The translations under genes were made by a program, and so were the position numbers. Positions 1 to 24,400 of a stretch of 64,000 bases of DNA are shown piece by piece (the first letter of the stretch is position 1; every line of letters starts with the position of its first letter). The stretch comes from Eutrigla gurnardus. Its lineage: Eukaryota; Chordata; Actinopteri; Perciformes; Triglidae. The stretch is taken from NCBI GenBank assembly GCA_963514095.1, contig OY741266.1:18103955-18167954 (forward strand). Reading direction: 5' to 3'. A model generated the notes under the pieces. It did no database searches. It saw only the letters and a program-made list of their open reading frames with translations, and was not told the origin of the DNA.

Positions 1-191
1 GTTATGGAGCTATTGAGCGCCACGGTTGGACTAACAATTAGCTGATCAGTGCCATGGGCGTCGTCACCTTTACTCCATAACTGAACATTTCTAATCACAA
101 CTATGGAGGCCGCTACATTCAACACTGAAGCTGCTATAGAGGCTGTTCTAAATTACTCCAGCACTCTGTCTGGGAAAGACGTATAACTTAC

Positions 192-300
192 CTGTATCGT
201 ATACTGTTACAAGATGCAGAGTCAAGATCACGGCATAGCTTCCTTTTCTGTGGCATCTTTGTTGACGTATCACTTCTTGAACATTTTACACTAATCCTCC
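192..300 (-). other. Possible terminal or alternative exon of aspscr1
   Basis: On the minus strand a strong donor (CAG followed by GTAAGT) ends at 192 and an AG acceptor precedes 300. The 109 bases stay open in the phase left by the exon at 472-659 (about 36 codons, Arg/Lys/Ser rich). The acceptor has a poor pyrimidine tract and mammalian TUG ends a few residues after KLP, so this could be chance or belong to a longer isoform. The remaining bases 1-191 show nothing recognisable. Confidence 0.25.
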
Positions 301-471
301 CTGAATAGACGCCGGGTCAATATGGGAGAATTACCCCAAATAACCCTGAATCGTTCACTCAGTAGCCTCTCTTTCATGATTGGGCTGCTGAATAATAGTT
401 TGGAATTTGATGCGACTGATGCCTATGAGGGTGTTTTAGTGCATGTGCTCTCCAACCTGCAACATCCTCAC

Positions 472-12295
<11,824 letters not shown>

Positions 12296-12654
12296 TGTGT
12301 GTCGTGACGTCACGGTGTTTATTTGAATAAACTTTATTGACACATTTGAAGCGGCGTTTAAATTGTTGCTATTACACGAGGACACACTGTTACAAGATTT
12401 CTTTTCGGGGAATGAATGAAAGCTGGATATGGAATGGTGCTGCTATTTACAAAAAATATATATATTTTTTCCTTTTGTTTCATGAAACAATGTCATGGTT
12501 ATGTTTGAACAATCCACAGTGCTGAAAAAAAAATCCCCATAAAAACTGATAAATTCTGCAATATATTCGAAATATAAAATAAATCCCACACAAAACACAA
12601 ATACGTTGATGATGCATATTTAAAAATCATACATTGACACAAGTGTAGCTTTCG

Positions 12655-12725
<71 letters not shown>

Positions 12726-13870
12726 TACATGAAGATGATTTACAAATTAAAAAACACACTTAGATAAATGAAGAAGGGGAACATAATGTGACACTTTCAT
12801 ACAGTACATGTAGGCTTACCTTTAGTAGCCTATATAACAACAAAACACAACACAACCAACTAGCATCAAGACTATCAATTAAGCTAACTCTTAACTAGAG
12901 CAAATCACATAGGAGAAGAAGACAGAACCTGTCTGTACACTGGCTACAACATATCCAATCTGTTTCACATATGGACCTGCACCAACATATAGAGGATGAA
13001 GGTAATTTTCTCTCAGCATGAATCAAATTGGATCAAAGCAGGAGTCAGACAGACAACACAACACGTGGTGCCAACAGATGGAGAGGTGTGATACCAGAGC
13101 TTCAGAGGGCATGCGACTGACTGACTACCTCTGCACCATTTAGAGTCAGAGTCCACCTGTGAAAGAGAGAGAGAGAGGGGAAGAGGTGAATACAGTTCTC
13201 AGTTCTGGGGGGAAATTGTCACCATCTGAATAAACAAACAAACTACCAGTTTCCTTCCTTTACTCAGCAGGCAAGACACTTCAAAACTGCCAGGTTTGGA
13301 GGGCAAAAGTACACAAAGGCATCTGTGCATTTCACCAAAAAGCCTTTAATCACTGATTAATGAACGGCAACAAATGCACTTGTTAAAAGCAGGATTTCCT
13401 CCCTTGCTAAACCTATCAAAGTAAAACAAAAAAAAACAAAGAATGGCAAAGAAAAGAGGCAAAGAAACTTTGGACCTGGAATGCTTTTAACTATCAGCTA
13501 GCTGTGGGCACATTTCCACGATCAAGGTGCAACCACAAACACATAAACACATCAAGTTGAAAGCAGAAATGCTTTTCCTGGCCTAAAAACAAAGGTGAGT
13601 AAGTGGACGGTAGCCCGAGGAGGTAGAACACATGGCGTTATACGGCCAAACTTCATAATGGCTGCTCTGAACCTCTGGCCTTAGATACAAGAAGGGGGGG
13701 GGGGGGTCTATTATTCGAGTCAAAAAGGGTGTTATTTGTTTGGTTTCTTATTAGTTTTTGCATTTCATTTGACTCATCGCTATTAGCATCACTGTTGGTC
13801 TCTCGGCATGGTGGGGCCCCTCTGCAGCCCATCCAACTGCGCGCTTCCCTCACACACACCATATTCGACC
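12296..13870. other. Intergenic, between aspscr1 and notum
   Basis: Upstream of both head-to-head genes. It contains an (AC)n microsatellite at 12661-12723 and AT-rich unique sequence. Human has MYADML2 between NOTUM and ASPSCR1, but I saw no MARVEL-type frame here. Confidence 0.7.
12661..12723. repeat. (AC)n microsatellite
   Basis: Uninterrupted AC dinucleotide tract in the intergenic region upstream of aspscr1. Confidence 0.95.
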
Positions 13871-13879
13871 TATAAAGAT

Positions 13880-14492
13880 AGTTGAGAAGCAGCGTGGTCA
13901 CGTGCGCTGACACCACATCAAAGAGAGCGTCGGGGGGGAACGGGCCGAGGGGGCGTGCCGGGCATGAGCGCGCTCCCGGTGTGAGACCGACGCCCTGCGA
14001 GGAGCTTCAGCCAACGATAATAACGATTGGTCCGCTGGAGAGAGAAGCAGGGAGCAGGAGGTGGTGGTTGTGGGAGAAGGGGGTTCAAATAAAATTCCAC
14101 TTCGTCTGCAGTTCACGAGGACCTGGACGAAGACTCAACGGGGCGAAACTGGGCTGGGGAAAAAAATGACGCGTTTTCTGGCTCCTCGCGATTTTAGGAT
14201 TAAAGCGATGTGGGGACAGCACGTGCATTTGAGGTGATTTTTTTTTTAAAAGCAGCTCTCCATCTCTCAGGGCGCCATGGAGAACCAGAACCTGTGTGCA
14301 TCCTTCAAACCTGTCATGAGCGATCACTCCCAAGAGGTCTCCTTGCGTTTGGAAAGAACGTGAAACTTTGCTAACGACTCTTTGAATTATGCTGTGTTTT
14401 ATTGAAGTGCATGGCGCACACTTGAGGGACGTGTCTCACTAACAATATTAAACGAATTACATTAGGGCCTTCGCTTCGGGCCCTAATTAGAC
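13880..14492 (+). promoter_or_regulatory. CpG-rich promoter and leader region of notum
   Basis: From about 13880 to 14220 the sequence becomes GC- and CpG-rich (for example 13925-13990), unlike the AT-rich flanks, as expected of a vertebrate CpG-island promoter. The leader before the notum ATG holds an upstream ORF with a good Kozak context at 14277-14363 (28 codons), a second at 14389-14442 (17 codons), and a stem-loop at 14461-14487. The exact transcription start and any leader splicing are not determined; CTCTCAG before 14271 could be an acceptor. Confidence 0.6.
14461..14487 (+). promoter_or_regulatory. Stem-loop five bases before the notum start codon
   Basis: ATTAGGGCC and GGCCCTAAT form a 9-bp perfect stem around a nine-base loop. 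It ends at 14487, and the notum ATG is at 14493. A stem this GC-rich at this spot could slow start-codon selection. This is inference from sequence only. Confidence 0.6.
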
Positions 14493-15390
14493 ATGCATAG
14501 CCGCTGGGCTGCTGTGTCCGCGGTGCGCTCCTGCCTGCTGCTGATCTTCATCCACATGTGCGCACCGGTGGAGGCGAGGAGGGTGGTAAACGGTGGTCGG
14601 GCGCAGAGTCGGCGGGTCCAGCAGCAGCAGCCGCAGCCGCCTCCGGCACACGGGGAGCGGGGAGAAGGAGCAGAGAGCTTCCCGTTAGACTTTACAGCCG
14701 TGGAGGGCAACATGGACAACTTCATGGTGCAGATCAAGAGCTTGGCGCAGTCGCTGTACCCGTGCTCCGCGCAGAAGCTGGATCAAGACATGAAGTTGCA
14801 CTTTCTGAACAATGTCTCCGTGACTTGCAATGACGGCTCAGCAGCGGGGTAAGTGAGTGGGCTCAACAACTCGGACACACGACATGACACTTAAAAAGTC
14901 ACGTGGTACAGACGTGATCTGAGAAAGATGTACGGCATCAATGTGGACTAAATCCTGATGTTACAGACAAAAAGGATGAATTCCATCTCATGACTTGATT
15001 GAGAGTAGTAACAGAGACTAACATTATTTCAAAATTAATCTGATTTTTTTTATTGTTTTTGTACTTAAACTACATCAAATAAGTCACCAGTAAAATGAAA
15101 ACACTGTGACTGTGTGAGAGTGAGAGGAACCCTTCTTTATGCCACCCAAGCTGTCAAGACTGTGCGCTGCCAACAACTCAAGTTAACTCTACTCAAAAAA
15201 CCAACAACCAAATCAAAGCCAGATTGTTCATGTCAGGAGGATCCCAGGCAGCATCTTTACCTTCTACCATCTCTCATAGGTACTACATCAAGGAGTCCAA
15301 AGGCAGCAAGAGGTGGCTGCTGTTCCTAGAAGGTGAGGGTGAACCTAACACACCTTTAGAGCCCGTTACACTGAAAGTCAACTCTATGTA

Positions 15391-15422
<32 letters not shown>

Positions 15423-15934
15423 TGTTCAGGTGGATGGTACTGTTTCAACAGGCAGACCTGTGACAGCAGGTACGAGACAATGAGGAGACTGATGAGCTCC
15501 ACCAAGTGGCCGCAAACCAGAACAGGTTAACAAGACATGAGCGCAATCAACGCACACTATATCTTATAAACATATGTACGCATTGGAGAGTTGGTCTGTG
15601 CAGCTTTTGCAAAACTCTCTGCCCCACACAGCTTTTGCTTTCCCCGGATAAAAAAAAGAAGAAAAAAAACTCCCCTGAATGAAGGAGATTCATGGACATG
15701 TTTGTGTTTCCTCTTTAGCCCAGTTTGCATTAATCTTTAAGAGTCAAACTCTACGGTTGTTTTCCTCAGGCCACCAGGGGACTCCTTGTTGGTTTAGGAC
15801 TCACTCTCTCTCCTCACCACCCTCTCTGTGTACACTTTACACTGGTGGCCAGTGCAGCAGCCACAGAGCTCTTCAATGCCTGCATGTAATTGCTGACCAA
15901 AGCGGGAAAAGTTAATGACTTTTTGACCACAGGG

Positions 15935-16010
<76 letters not shown>

Positions 16011-19000
16011 GAAAGTGAAGTAAATGTTGGATCTCACCTCCGTTATTTCGCAGGAACGGGAATCCTGTCTCCCCAGCCAGAGGAAAACCCTCACTGGTGG
16101 AATGCCAACATGGTGTAAGAACTTGTGTCTCTCCTTCTTTTCATAATATAGAGTTTGTGTCAATATATGATTTAATATATAGGTTGTTTTTTTGCCATAC
16201 TGAGCTTTAAGGGCTATGTCCACATTACGAATCGCTGGTCTTTACTGCGTCACTAGTGTATGTTAACTTTCCACTGCAAGCTTCAACATGCAAGAGATTT
16301 AGCTAGTTAATATTATAAACCATCTATAAGAGTGAAATACTTCTCACAGGTCATTCAATAATTTAGCACCGTAGGGGACTAGAATTGACCTTTTATACAA
16401 ATGTTTTTCCTCCCTGCAAGTAATTTGTGTCACACAGGACTTTAACTCTGAATGTTTGTATCTCTGGTAATCCTACTTCTAGTTATAATAAGTACATTTA
16501 AGACGTAATGAGTACATCTGCTTCCCACTCTCAGTGTGGCCCTGTTCTGTTCCCACAGCTACTTGTTATTGTTAGATAAGGAAAGATACACTCACTCACA
16601 TTCTACAAGAGTTTCCTGTCTTTGAACACACTTTGTTTGTGTTGTTCAGTCTAGCATCACACAACCACATCGGCATTTTTTAGCGATCAATGAAAAGATA
16701 CATACAATAAGTAAGGCTCTCTCTCCCTCTCGCCTGCAGCTTCATCCCATACTGCTCCAGTGATGTGTGGAGCGGAGCCACGCCGAAGACGGATCACAGT
16801 AAGACACAATGCAGGGTTAAGAGCTTGTAGATCAGCTGGCAATTTAAAGGCAGAGAAAGATATCAGAAGTGAGTGAAGAGATCAGAGGCTACAGAGATCT
16901 TGTGATCTGGGACCTAATTGTTTCACCTTTGTTGTGTGGCAGGTTTATTTTGTTGCTCATATGTCAACTATGCAGGTTTGAACTTCCTCCAGACCTCCTA
17001 TTGAAAACCCTCATTATACTGTGTTCGTTTATGAATAACACAACACATGCTGTGCCGGGGTCCCAGTCTATGAGTTATAGCACTAGACTTAAACATTATA
17101 TGTCCAGGTTGTCTTCCCCCATGATAAGAAGACAAAATGCCATAGCTTAAGACAGTAGTAGTTACTTATTGTCATGTATCAACCAGGCGCCATAATATGG
17201 ATAAATAAATGGGCTTTTTATGCATTAATAACCCTGTAATTTAAGCACATAAAGTGTAACAGTGTTGATTTTCAGCAGCTGTATGATCCTGATTTAGAAT
17301 GTGTAGTCAGAGTGAGAAGTGAGTCATGTGGCTCTCTATGCTAATAATTAAAACACATCTTTGTTCTCAGGTGATTATGCGTTCATGGGCTCTCTGATCA
17401 TTAAGGAGGTGGTGAACGAGCTGCTGACAAAAGGTCTGGACAACGCAAAGGTCCTTCTTCTGGCGGGAAGCAGGTCAGTTCAGCACATGTGTGTGTTTCA
17501 CTAAAGATAATCGCTCACTGGCGCCCATCTGATCCTACTCTTCCTGTCACCAGTGCCGGAGGTACAGGGGTCTTGCTGAACGTGGACCACATTGCAGAGC
17601 AGCTGAAGTCGCAGGGCCACCGAGGGGTGCAGGTCAGGGGTCTGGCCGACTCCGGCTGGTTCCTGGACAACAAACAGTACAAATTCGCAGACTGCCTGGA
17701 CACTATCAGCTGTTCCCCCACTGAGGCCATTAAGAGAGGCATTAGGTAGGGCAGTGTGGATAGCAGAATAATGGTGTTTAAGGACAGTTGCAGCACAGGT
17801 TTTGTTAAAGTGGTGATACTTTGCAGGTACTGGGGCGGTTTGGTGCCAGAGAGCTGCAGACAGGCTCACGTGGGAGAGGAGTGGAAATGCTTCTTTGGAT
17901 ATAAAGTCTTTCCTACATTAAAATGTGAGTGATAATAAAACACCCTGAGCTCCTCCACAAGGCCGAAGTTAGACGCTAAAGACAAGAGGTTGGTGTGCCA
18001 CTTAAGTCTGACCTGCAGTGCGTCCTCCCTCCTGTCCAGGCCCGGTGTTCGTGGTGCAATGGCTGTTTGACGAGGCCCAGCTGACGGTGGACAACATCCA
18101 CCTGACTGGACAGCCCGTCCACGAAGGCCAGTGGAGGTACATTCAGAGCCTGGGACAGGAGCTGAGGAGCACGCTGCGAGACGTACCGTAAGACGGACAC
18201 ACGCACACTCACACAAGATACTGTAAAGTAACGAGACTGTTGTTGTTGACTGTGCGATTGTGTTTTTGAATGGCAGGGCGATGTTTTCTCCAGCCTGTCT
18301 GTCGCATGAACTCATCACTACAACGTAAGTACATACAAGAACCTGGGATCTTTAAGGTTCTCTCCATTAACACTTGATTCAAACACTCTGCTAGAGGCTC
18401 AATACTTAATATGATTAACTGCCTGCCATCAGCTAAATGCTCCAACCTTAATCAAACACTTTAAAAGTGACTAATGTATTTGTTAGCGTAGCGGGCTAAA
18501 TGTTGGCACATAAATAACTAGACATTGCCAAATGTTTTGAGATACTTTAGAAACGGTGTCGCTGTTGCATAGTTTTTCCACCAGAGGGCACTGAGGAGCT
18601 TTTTTTTATTATTATTATTATTATAATCCACTAAAAACATACATGGCAGTGCCTGACCAATTCGGTGCCCTATGCAGGATTTTAGCAGGCGCTGAATGTC
18701 TTTACTGCGGTCAGCACATCTGGGCAAAAACAAGTAACTAAATGAATTAGTGGGGTGGAGGGGACAGGAGCACCTGATGCTCCATCACTGGGCTGTGTTG
18801 AGGGGGAGGTGTCTGCAGGTGGCCCAGGATTTGCAGGGGTGGGGTTTAAATATTTTAAAAGTGCATCAGAGAAAAGACAAGTCGCCACCACACAACCTGT
18901 AATGGCTCGGGTCCAGAACTTGAACATTGGTAACAATTCCCAAAAGCAAATTTAAGGGATTGCATACATTGTAATAACGTGTATGCTCTTCTGTGTGTGT

Positions 19001-19350
19001 CTCGTCCCTGCAGCTACTGGATGGACATTCAGGTTAAAGGCACCTCCCTGCCAAGAGCCCTCCACTGCTGGGACCGAAGCCTTCAAGACAACAACCACGT
19101 CAATGGCAGTAAACACAACCACCAGAGGCACAAGCCGGCGCCCGTGAGGGGTTGTCCTCTACATTTGATTGACAGCTGCCCGTGGCCTCACTGTAATCCC
19201 ACCTGCCCGACAATCCGCGACCAGCTGACCGGACAGGAGATGAGTGTGATCCAGTTCCTGAAGCACATGGGCTTTGACGTGCAGAAGATGGCCCAGCAGC
19301 AGGGGATGGATCCCAGGAAGCTACTGGGCATGCTCAATAACGGGACCTGA
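14493..19350 (+). CDS. notum: Palmitoleoyl-protein carboxylesterase NOTUM
   Basis: NOTUM is a secreted serine hydrolase that removes palmitoleate from Wnt proteins and so shuts off Wnt signalling. Eleven exons keep frame and give 516 aa (human about 496): 14493-14848, 15280-15332, 15430-15525, 16054-16114, 16740-16798, 17371-17473, 17554-17745, 17827-17924, 18040-18187, 18277-18324, 19014-19350. A signal peptide covers roughly residues 1-28. The nucleophile motif AGSSAGGTG has serines 242-243, split by the exon 6/7 junction. The family Asp lies in WLFDEAQ (D350) and the His in LSHEL (H399). The oxyanion-side motif FLEGGWYC is also present. The many cysteines fit an extracellular disulfide-bonded enzyme. 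The start is the only in-frame Met before the signal peptide. It is divergent with aspscr1. A teleost notum1a identity is likely but not proven. Confidence 0.96.
15394..15422. repeat. (TG)n tract at the notum exon 3 acceptor
   Basis: About 14 TG units end seven bases before the AG of the exon 3 acceptor, where the polypyrimidine tract would normally be. Confidence 0.9.
15937..16009. repeat. (AC)n microsatellite in notum intron 3
   Basis: Uninterrupted AC tract ending 45 bases before exon 4. Confidence 0.95.
18578..18591 (+). promoter_or_regulatory. CTCF core-like motif in notum intron 10
   Basis: CCACCAGAGGGCAC fits every position of the degenerate vertebrate CTCF core CCASYAGRKGGCRS. One motif match is weak evidence, and similar strings occur in dispersed fish repeats. 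Confidence 0.3.
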
Positions 19351-20836
19351 GGTGCATCTTCTTTAAACCACAGCAAAGTGTAGCTTCAGTCAGCTGTTCT
19401 GCAGGGATAAGAAGATGCCGAACAGCAATGGATGACATCAGGCCTCGAAAACAGAGCTGAAATGGGGAAAACGTCACAACGCTTTCAAACATCGTCTTCC
19501 AACGACAGACTGAAAAAACTGAACGACTCAAAAACTCACATACGCCCCATGAGACCTGAAGAGTCAAATACAATCGAACCAGATCGTTTTAAACACCTGA
19601 GATCACATATAGACGAATATATACTGTAGACGTGCTATTATTGTGAGATGCACACACATACAATGACAGGTGGGTACAGTGTATGTGTGTGTACATACAG
19701 TAAATATGTAGCATACAATATGTATGTGCAGTGGAGACTGTCATGGTGGGGGTCTTTGATGAGAATGCAAGATTCAGTCCGTTTCATGGGGATTTGGTGC
19801 TCTCTTCTTTCAACTATGACATTCAGACATCCATCTATGGTGCTGATGATTTTATCCTCCATCAAATATGCTGCTTTTTCTCATTTTGGAAAAATAATAA
19901 TTTAATGGGTAATATTTACTAATAAAAAAGGTACAAATATTAAGATTACTTTGTTCTTCAGGGTAATTAAAAGTGAAAAAAAGTTTTTTCTACTGAAAAT
20001 ATCAGTCAGATAGTGACCTACTTAAACACTGTCTCCTAAGATTTTACTTTTTTATTTGCATGTTTGACAAAAAAAATACTTGCTATACTATGAGTACTAT
20101 ACTATGACCTATAAGTACTATAAATGCCAATAGTACCAATTATATCCTTTTTTCCCGGCTTAACATTTTTTTCTTGCGCTGTAGTAGTGCCCACACCTTG
20201 TAAGTATTACAAATACATGCCGATATGATAAAACATAATTTAATTACTACAGTATGACAATAGTTATCACCCTAAAGGAGCAACTCAGACAACAGAATGG
20301 GAAAACAAGAAGTCATTTCCAGTATTATCATACTGATACCCACAACATCCAAAGTTTACATGCCGTACAAAACCTACTAATAAAAATATTTTAAAAAAAA
20401 TTAAAAGCTTTAAAACACAATGAATACAACACAGATTTTTTGCACCAGACATAAAAATAAAAAACATTCACAGTTAATATGAAAGTGCTTTTACAAAAGA
20501 TGACTTACATCGATGTTAAATGATTAACATCAGTTATACTGTCCATCTGTAACATTAACTTTAAGTGTGACTCCAGAAATTACATCTATTAACAGCACTG
20601 TATAAAGCAGATAGCTTTGGGTCACCTGATGTTTCCACTTGGTCTCTTTTGCCTCACTACAAAAGGCTCCAGGCAATAAAATCCTAGCCAAAGTTAAAAT
20701 GCATAACGTATTTGAACTTGTTCATATACACAGTCCATCCCTGTTATAATTCCAGTTACATCCAAGCTGGTGTAAGATTTCTCTAGACCTCAGTGCTCAC
20801 AGAATTGATGAGGCTTTTCAACTGGAGTTTAGGATC
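19351..20836. other. Convergent 3' ends of notum and tmc6
   Basis: AT-rich sequence that should hold both 3' UTRs. A plus-strand AATAAA at 19921-19926 could end notum, and a minus-strand AATAAA (plus TTTATT at 20051-20056) could end tmc6. No further gene is seen. Confidence 0.6.
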
Positions 20837-21370
20837 TCAACAGCCGGAGTCCTAGAATTAAAAAAAAACAAACAAACACAGGAGGTAAGAGGAAGTCAAG
20901 GGTAGCAACAGCTGTTGTAAAGCATCAGAGCAGCAAAGACCGACCTGACTGCGGAGTCTTCGAGCCGGGGTTCGTTTTTGCTCGTGGATTGATTGAAGAC
21001 GAGTGATCAGAAACTTCTTATCGTCCCCCTCCTGAGCAGAGAGGTGAAGAGGGAACCACATTGATCAAAAAGCAATGAATATCAGGAAAACAGTCTTTTC
21101 ACATCAGAACAATTTAAGTGACGTGTATGACGGACAAAGAATTAGAGCTGTATATACGTAGATGACACCTTACGTTTTCTATCTGCTCCTGTAATAAGCT
21201 GATGATCTTCCTTTGACCGTCCACCACCTGACTGTGGAAGTAGATGATAATCCTGACGAGAAGAAACAACAGAGTGCATAAAATCAGTACAACAAATAAT
21301 AATGCAGTATGATAGTATACTGCTGCTTGCTTTATGACACATACAGCTGCAGCAGGGTGTTCCAGAGATA

Positions 21371-21415
<45 letters not shown>

Positions 21416-24400
21416 CACAGGAAGATGCCTGCTCCCACAAACAGGAAGAAAGGGTTTTCCACCAGGTAGGAGTGAGCCTTGGCCAGCACGGACAGGTTGG
21501 GATTATGTTTTTCCATTGCTTCCACCCATCGCTTCCCCGCCTGGAACATTGTTTTGAGCCCGCGAAACGGCCCACATGATGACGAGGGCGTGATGCTGAG
21601 GACAGAAGACAGCTGTTGAGACTATCAAACAGGACTCGTTATTCATATGACCGTTCTCTGAGGTGAATTTTACAGTTTCTATGATTGGCAAGTGCTCAGA
21701 CAGCTCTCAAAAACAGTTTAACCTCTGATCTAAATCAATGTGCAATATATTAATATAATAATAATAATATATTTTACTACATGTAATCATAACAATACCT
21801 CTGCTTGACGTATGTCTTTTTAGCCATGTTCAGTGGTATAAGTGTAGTTGTAAAATCAGAGGTATACTTATAAAGAAAACACATATTGACACATATCTGG
21901 AACCCTACTTGTGTATTGTTCAAATGTATGAATATTTACATTAGTAAGCTTTTTGGAGATGCAAAAACAAAATTCTGCTGATCCAATTTGTAACTCTGAT
22001 CAAAATTGTTTTCGCTCTGGTGTTTATGATTTATGATGAAGGTTTTGCAAGTGACCAGCGAGGGTGGAAAGGAGTATTACAACAACAAACACTTGTGAGC
22101 CAATGATTTACTTTCACCTGCCAAAACCTTTATCATATCATATATACGGGGAAAACACCTTTTAAACCTGTTCTTAAGTAATAAGCACAGGAGAGAAAAC
22201 GTACAGTTTGTGTTCAGAAAATGTGTATGTTTGATTAGGACGAGTTTACAGCAGAAAAATGTGTGTGTGTACCTCCACATGGTGTATGTGACACACACAG
22301 AGGCACCGAGGAAGGAGGGGAAACAGAGGAGAGTGATGAAGATGGTCGTCATCTGGCTGACTCTGTAAGGCTTCCTGGGAGCCTGACAGTTCATCATCAC
22401 GCTGCTCTGTGGGGAGACAAGACACACGATGGGGTCAAAGATCACCGCCTCAATAACCACAAATCTGACAGGGTCCACTGAGCTTAAGATTTTGTTGTCA
22501 AAGTATTTTTTGTCAAGGTCACAGATTCACTTTCATGCCCCAGATAGAAAGACAAATAAGAAAATAAGATATCATTTAGCAAACATATGTCAAATAAAAA
22601 GATCCTATACTATTTGACGATGTCAAAAGGGGAGGAAAAAAATGTTAAATAGGCTGGAAATACTCAATACACAACACTACAGAAGATGACTTCAACCATA
22701 AACATAACAAAAACAACAGGGGAAATTAAAGGATTTATTATATTCATTTTAACCTTTTAACCCATTAAAACCTTTTTTTTATAATTTCAGTTTCATCTTT
22801 CAACTTAAATGGTTGCATTTAAGTACCTTTTTAATGTAGAACAGCAGCAAGAGTTTGAGAATCTGCACTGCAGGCAGGAGAGGAGTGAAGAGAACGCCCA
22901 ACCTGGAAACACAAAGTTCCTTGCCATTACTCTGGAACTATTTGACATCGCTGAACACATCTTAATAGCAAGTTAGGGTTAGTACCAGGCCAACGTCTGT
23001 CCATAGATGAGTTCGAGGACATTCCTGGCAATATCAAACACTGGTTTCCTCCTCCTCTTCAACACTTTCTCAGAGAACAACCTGTAGACGACAGGAGGAA
23101 GTGAGTTTATAGGCTAACATGCTCTAAGTGAGAATTAATTTTAAAAATTAATGCAAGCTCTTTTACAAAAAAGCAAATGTGACCTCCAAAGAAACTCTCC
23201 GAACAAGGTGTCCAGTAGAGTGAAGATGAAGTCCATGAGTAGGAAACGATAAAGCTCCTGCCCAACAAAACTCTCCCAGCACTGGAGATAATATTTTTGA
23301 AACAGAGCAGAGTTAGCCATAAAAGAAATCCCACACGAAGCAACTCATATGATCAAGAATACAACGCAGCTGAAAATGATGTCCCATTATTTGTGTTACC
23401 TTCAGTCCAATACTTTTAGGGTCGGCAGCCACCCGACCCAGCCAGTGGTAGCACAGGACTCCGAGCACGCTTACTTTCAACATCAAGTTTCTAGAAACGC
23501 AGCGCACAACATGTTACCAACCAAAACAACCAGGTTTCAGCAATTTCTTAAACTCGGTGAACAACATGTAGTTCCTCCGGTCATACCTGCTGATGGAGAC
23601 ATATGTGCGTACAGAAGGTGACTCATAGTCCTCCATCCAGGCTGCGAGGTTGAACAGGCCGGGCAGCAGCAGGTTGATGAGGGAGACCACCACTGGAAGA
23701 GCCAGCAGGCTGGCCTCATTCAACAAGGGTTGATTGTTGACACGTTTGGAACTTTGCTGGAGGTTCTGTTGGGGAGAAAATAATGAGAGTTCTGTTATCC
23801 AGCTGTCAGAAACTACTCTCTACAAACTATTATTTTTCACAGATTTCTGTTATTCTAGTGCTTTCAAAATGTAGCAGCATTGCAGCGAGTCGGCATGCGT
23901 CTTTTTGTGATACCACTAGTAGTCACCAGCAACCCTTTTGGGGCTTTAAAACCAATACACTAGAAACAGCAAGGCTTGTTTAGATGGCACTTTCAGTAGT
24001 AAACTTTGATTTGCTTGGATGACCATAAAAAGGCCAAAGGCTGAATAACAAAGACAGACCAATACAGTTGAAAAGTCTAACTATTCACCAATAAAAATGT
24101 CTATCCTAAGTGAATGTTGACTTCGGACCCTGGAACCACCCCGCCTCACCCGGTGCATGTGTTCAGAGAAGTAGTAAATAGCAAGCACAGAGGCAACGGT
24201 GCTTGCTATGCAGATAGCCCATCCCAGGCCATGAACCATCAGTCTCCACAGCTTCTGGCATACAGTTTTCTCAACAGACTTATGATTCACCTCTGCTAGC
24301 AGCTCCTGGAGAGAGAGGAGGAAGGACGAAGATTGTGAGGGAAACGGCGATAAAGAAGGAAAAGCTTGTCACATTCCTATCTACCAATTATCTGACAAGA

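Noticed and set aside
12296..14270. MYADML2, expected between ASPSCR1 and NOTUM by human synteny
   Set aside because: No four-pass MARVEL-like frame is visible on either strand.
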